Assembly: GCA_900754775.1 (NCBI GenBank)
Contig: CAAEDZ010000107.1
Location: 1 to 7,770, forward strand
Reading direction: 5' to 3'
DNA from: Clostridia bacterium
GTDB lineage: Bacteria; Bacillota_A; Clostridia; Christensenellales; Aristaeellaceae
DNA: 7,770 bases
This document shows positions 7,036-7,770 of the stretch, piece by piece (position 1 is the stretch's first letter; each line of letters begins with the position of its first letter). The notes beneath the pieces were generated by a model, which saw only the letters and a list, made by a program, of their open reading frames with translations, had not been told where the DNA came from and did not search any database. Made by a program: the position numbers and the translations under genes.

Positions 7036-7770
7036 ATGGAAAACAAAGTCTCCAAACTGCTCGCGCCCACGGGGCTGAAGACCTGCGCGCAAACGGCGCC
7101 TCTGGCGTTCGATGGCACGCCCGAGCTTCAGTGGCGGCTGACGGCCGCCTCGCCGGACGCCCGCCAGAGCGCTTACAGGGTGCGCCTGCGCGACGATGCC
7201 GGCGCGCCTGTGTGGGACAGCGGCAAGGTCGCATCCGACCGTCAGACACAGATCCCTTACGAGGGCCCCGCTCTGGAGCCCTTTTCGCGCTGTTTCTGGC
7301 AGGTCATGGTCTGGGACGGCGAGGACGTCCCTACGCCGTGGAGCGAAGAAGCCGTCTTTGAGACCGGGCCGCGCTGCGCGCGCGACTGGGCCTGCGGCTG
7401 GATAAGCTGCCCGGAGACCGACGACCCGCTCGCCGGGGCCCGCTGGATGGTCGCCGGGACCCGGCCCGGCGCGGAGGTGGACTTCACGCTCGATTTCGAC
7501 GCGCCCGAGGGCACGCAGCAGGCGGTGTTCGACGGCACGGCCTTCGCCTGCTGGGAACTCTACTGCAACGGCGTCCTCTGCCGGCGCATGAACCACGAAT
7601 GGAAGCAGGACGGCTCCTCGCCTGTGCGCTATGCCGACCTCACCGAGCGCGTGCGCCCCGGCGCCAACGTGCTTTGCCTGCGCGTCCGGGCGGACGAAGC
7701 GGGCCGCGCGCTGGCCATCGCCCGCTTCCGGGTGCGCGGCGGCGGCAAAGAGCATATTTACGAGAGCGGA
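7036..7770 (+). CDS. Multidomain alpha-L-rhamnosidase (GH78 type), N-terminal part (3' truncated)
   Basis: The frame runs open from ATG 7036 to the last base, giving 245 residues with no stop. GGGAGGA at 7019-7025 is the ribosome site, 10 bases before ATG, a slightly long spacing. Residues about 10-111 form the Ig-like domain found at the start of large GH78 rhamnosidases: LQWRL, then SAYRVRL, VWDSGKV.SD, IPYEGPAL, CFWQVMVWDG and finally FETG at 108-111. From about 115 the text matches the Bac_rhamnosid_N jelly-roll domain: WELYCNG (173-179) and then ADLTERVRPGANVLCLRV. The catalytic barrel, expected further downstream, is outside the window, so activity cannot be checked. No signal peptide is visible, so the enzyme should be cytoplasmic. 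It is the third glycosidase in a row in this operon. Its architecture differs from the compact GH78-like protein upstream, suggesting a different linkage or substrate rather than a duplicate. Confidence 0.88.
   Translation, partial: MENKVSKLLAPTGLKTCAQTAPLAFDGTPELQWRLTAASPDARQSAYRVRLRDDAGAPVWDSGKVASDRQTQIPYEGPALEPFSRCFWQVMVWDGEDVPTPWSEEAVFETGPRCARDWACGWISCPETDDPLAGARWMVAGTRPGAEVDFTLDFDAPEGTQQAVFDGTAFACWELYCNGVLCRRMNHEWKQDGSSPVRYADLTERVRPGANVLCLRVRADEAGRALAIARFRVRGGGKEHIYESG

Noticed and set aside
5440..7755. Very long open frame on the minus strand (771 codons)
   Set aside because: It lies opposite two well-supported glycosidase genes, its translation is Ala/Arg/Gly/Val-rich without any recognisable motif, and such antisense frames are common in GC-rich coding DNA.

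Overview
The window reads as a carbohydrate-use locus from a GC-rich bacterium, most likely a gut-type clostridial Firmicute. The evidence is indirect: strong AGGAGG-type ribosome sites ahead of ATG starts, a LacI-family regulator next to a two-permease ABC sugar importer with no ATPase gene, and free use of ATA isoleucine codons despite high GC. Every supported gene is on the + strand. No RNA gene, CRISPR array, insertion sequence or phage gene was seen.

Layout. Bases 1-552 hold the C-terminal half of a LacI-family regulator, ending in a good intrinsic terminator (552-591). A 120-base gap then carries a leader inverted repeat and a strong ribosome site. An apparent operon follows: a secreted sugar-binding protein (673-2220), a 98-base gap with a long GC-rich hairpin, two CUT1 (MalF/MalG-type) permeases overlapping by 4 bases (2319-3212 and 3209-4045), a compact GH78-type alpha-L-rhamnosidase-like protein (4050-5777), a single-domain MGH1/GH63-type glycosidase (5803-7014), and the start of a second, multidomain GH78-type rhamnosidase (7036 to the window end, cut off).

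How it fits together. The binding protein would capture an oligosaccharide or glycoside outside the cell and the permease pair would import it, presumably powered by a shared ATPase encoded elsewhere. Three enzymes, all expected to have (alpha/alpha)6-barrel catalytic domains and none with a visible signal peptide, would then cut it in the cytoplasm. Two rhamnosidase-like enzymes point to a rhamnose-containing substrate, such as a plant glycoside, a pectin side chain or a bacterial polysaccharide fragment. The exact substrate cannot be read from the sequence. The LacI-type protein is the obvious candidate regulator.

The most interesting points are the 13-bp hairpin between binding protein and permeases, the Asp in place of Glu at the expected GH78 acid position, the MGH1/GH63-like enzyme of unknown specificity between two GH78 proteins, and a binding protein whose signal peptide has no lipobox. 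None of these amounts to a clearly new system. The locus is best described as a plausible, uncharacterised rhamnoside-utilisation operon.
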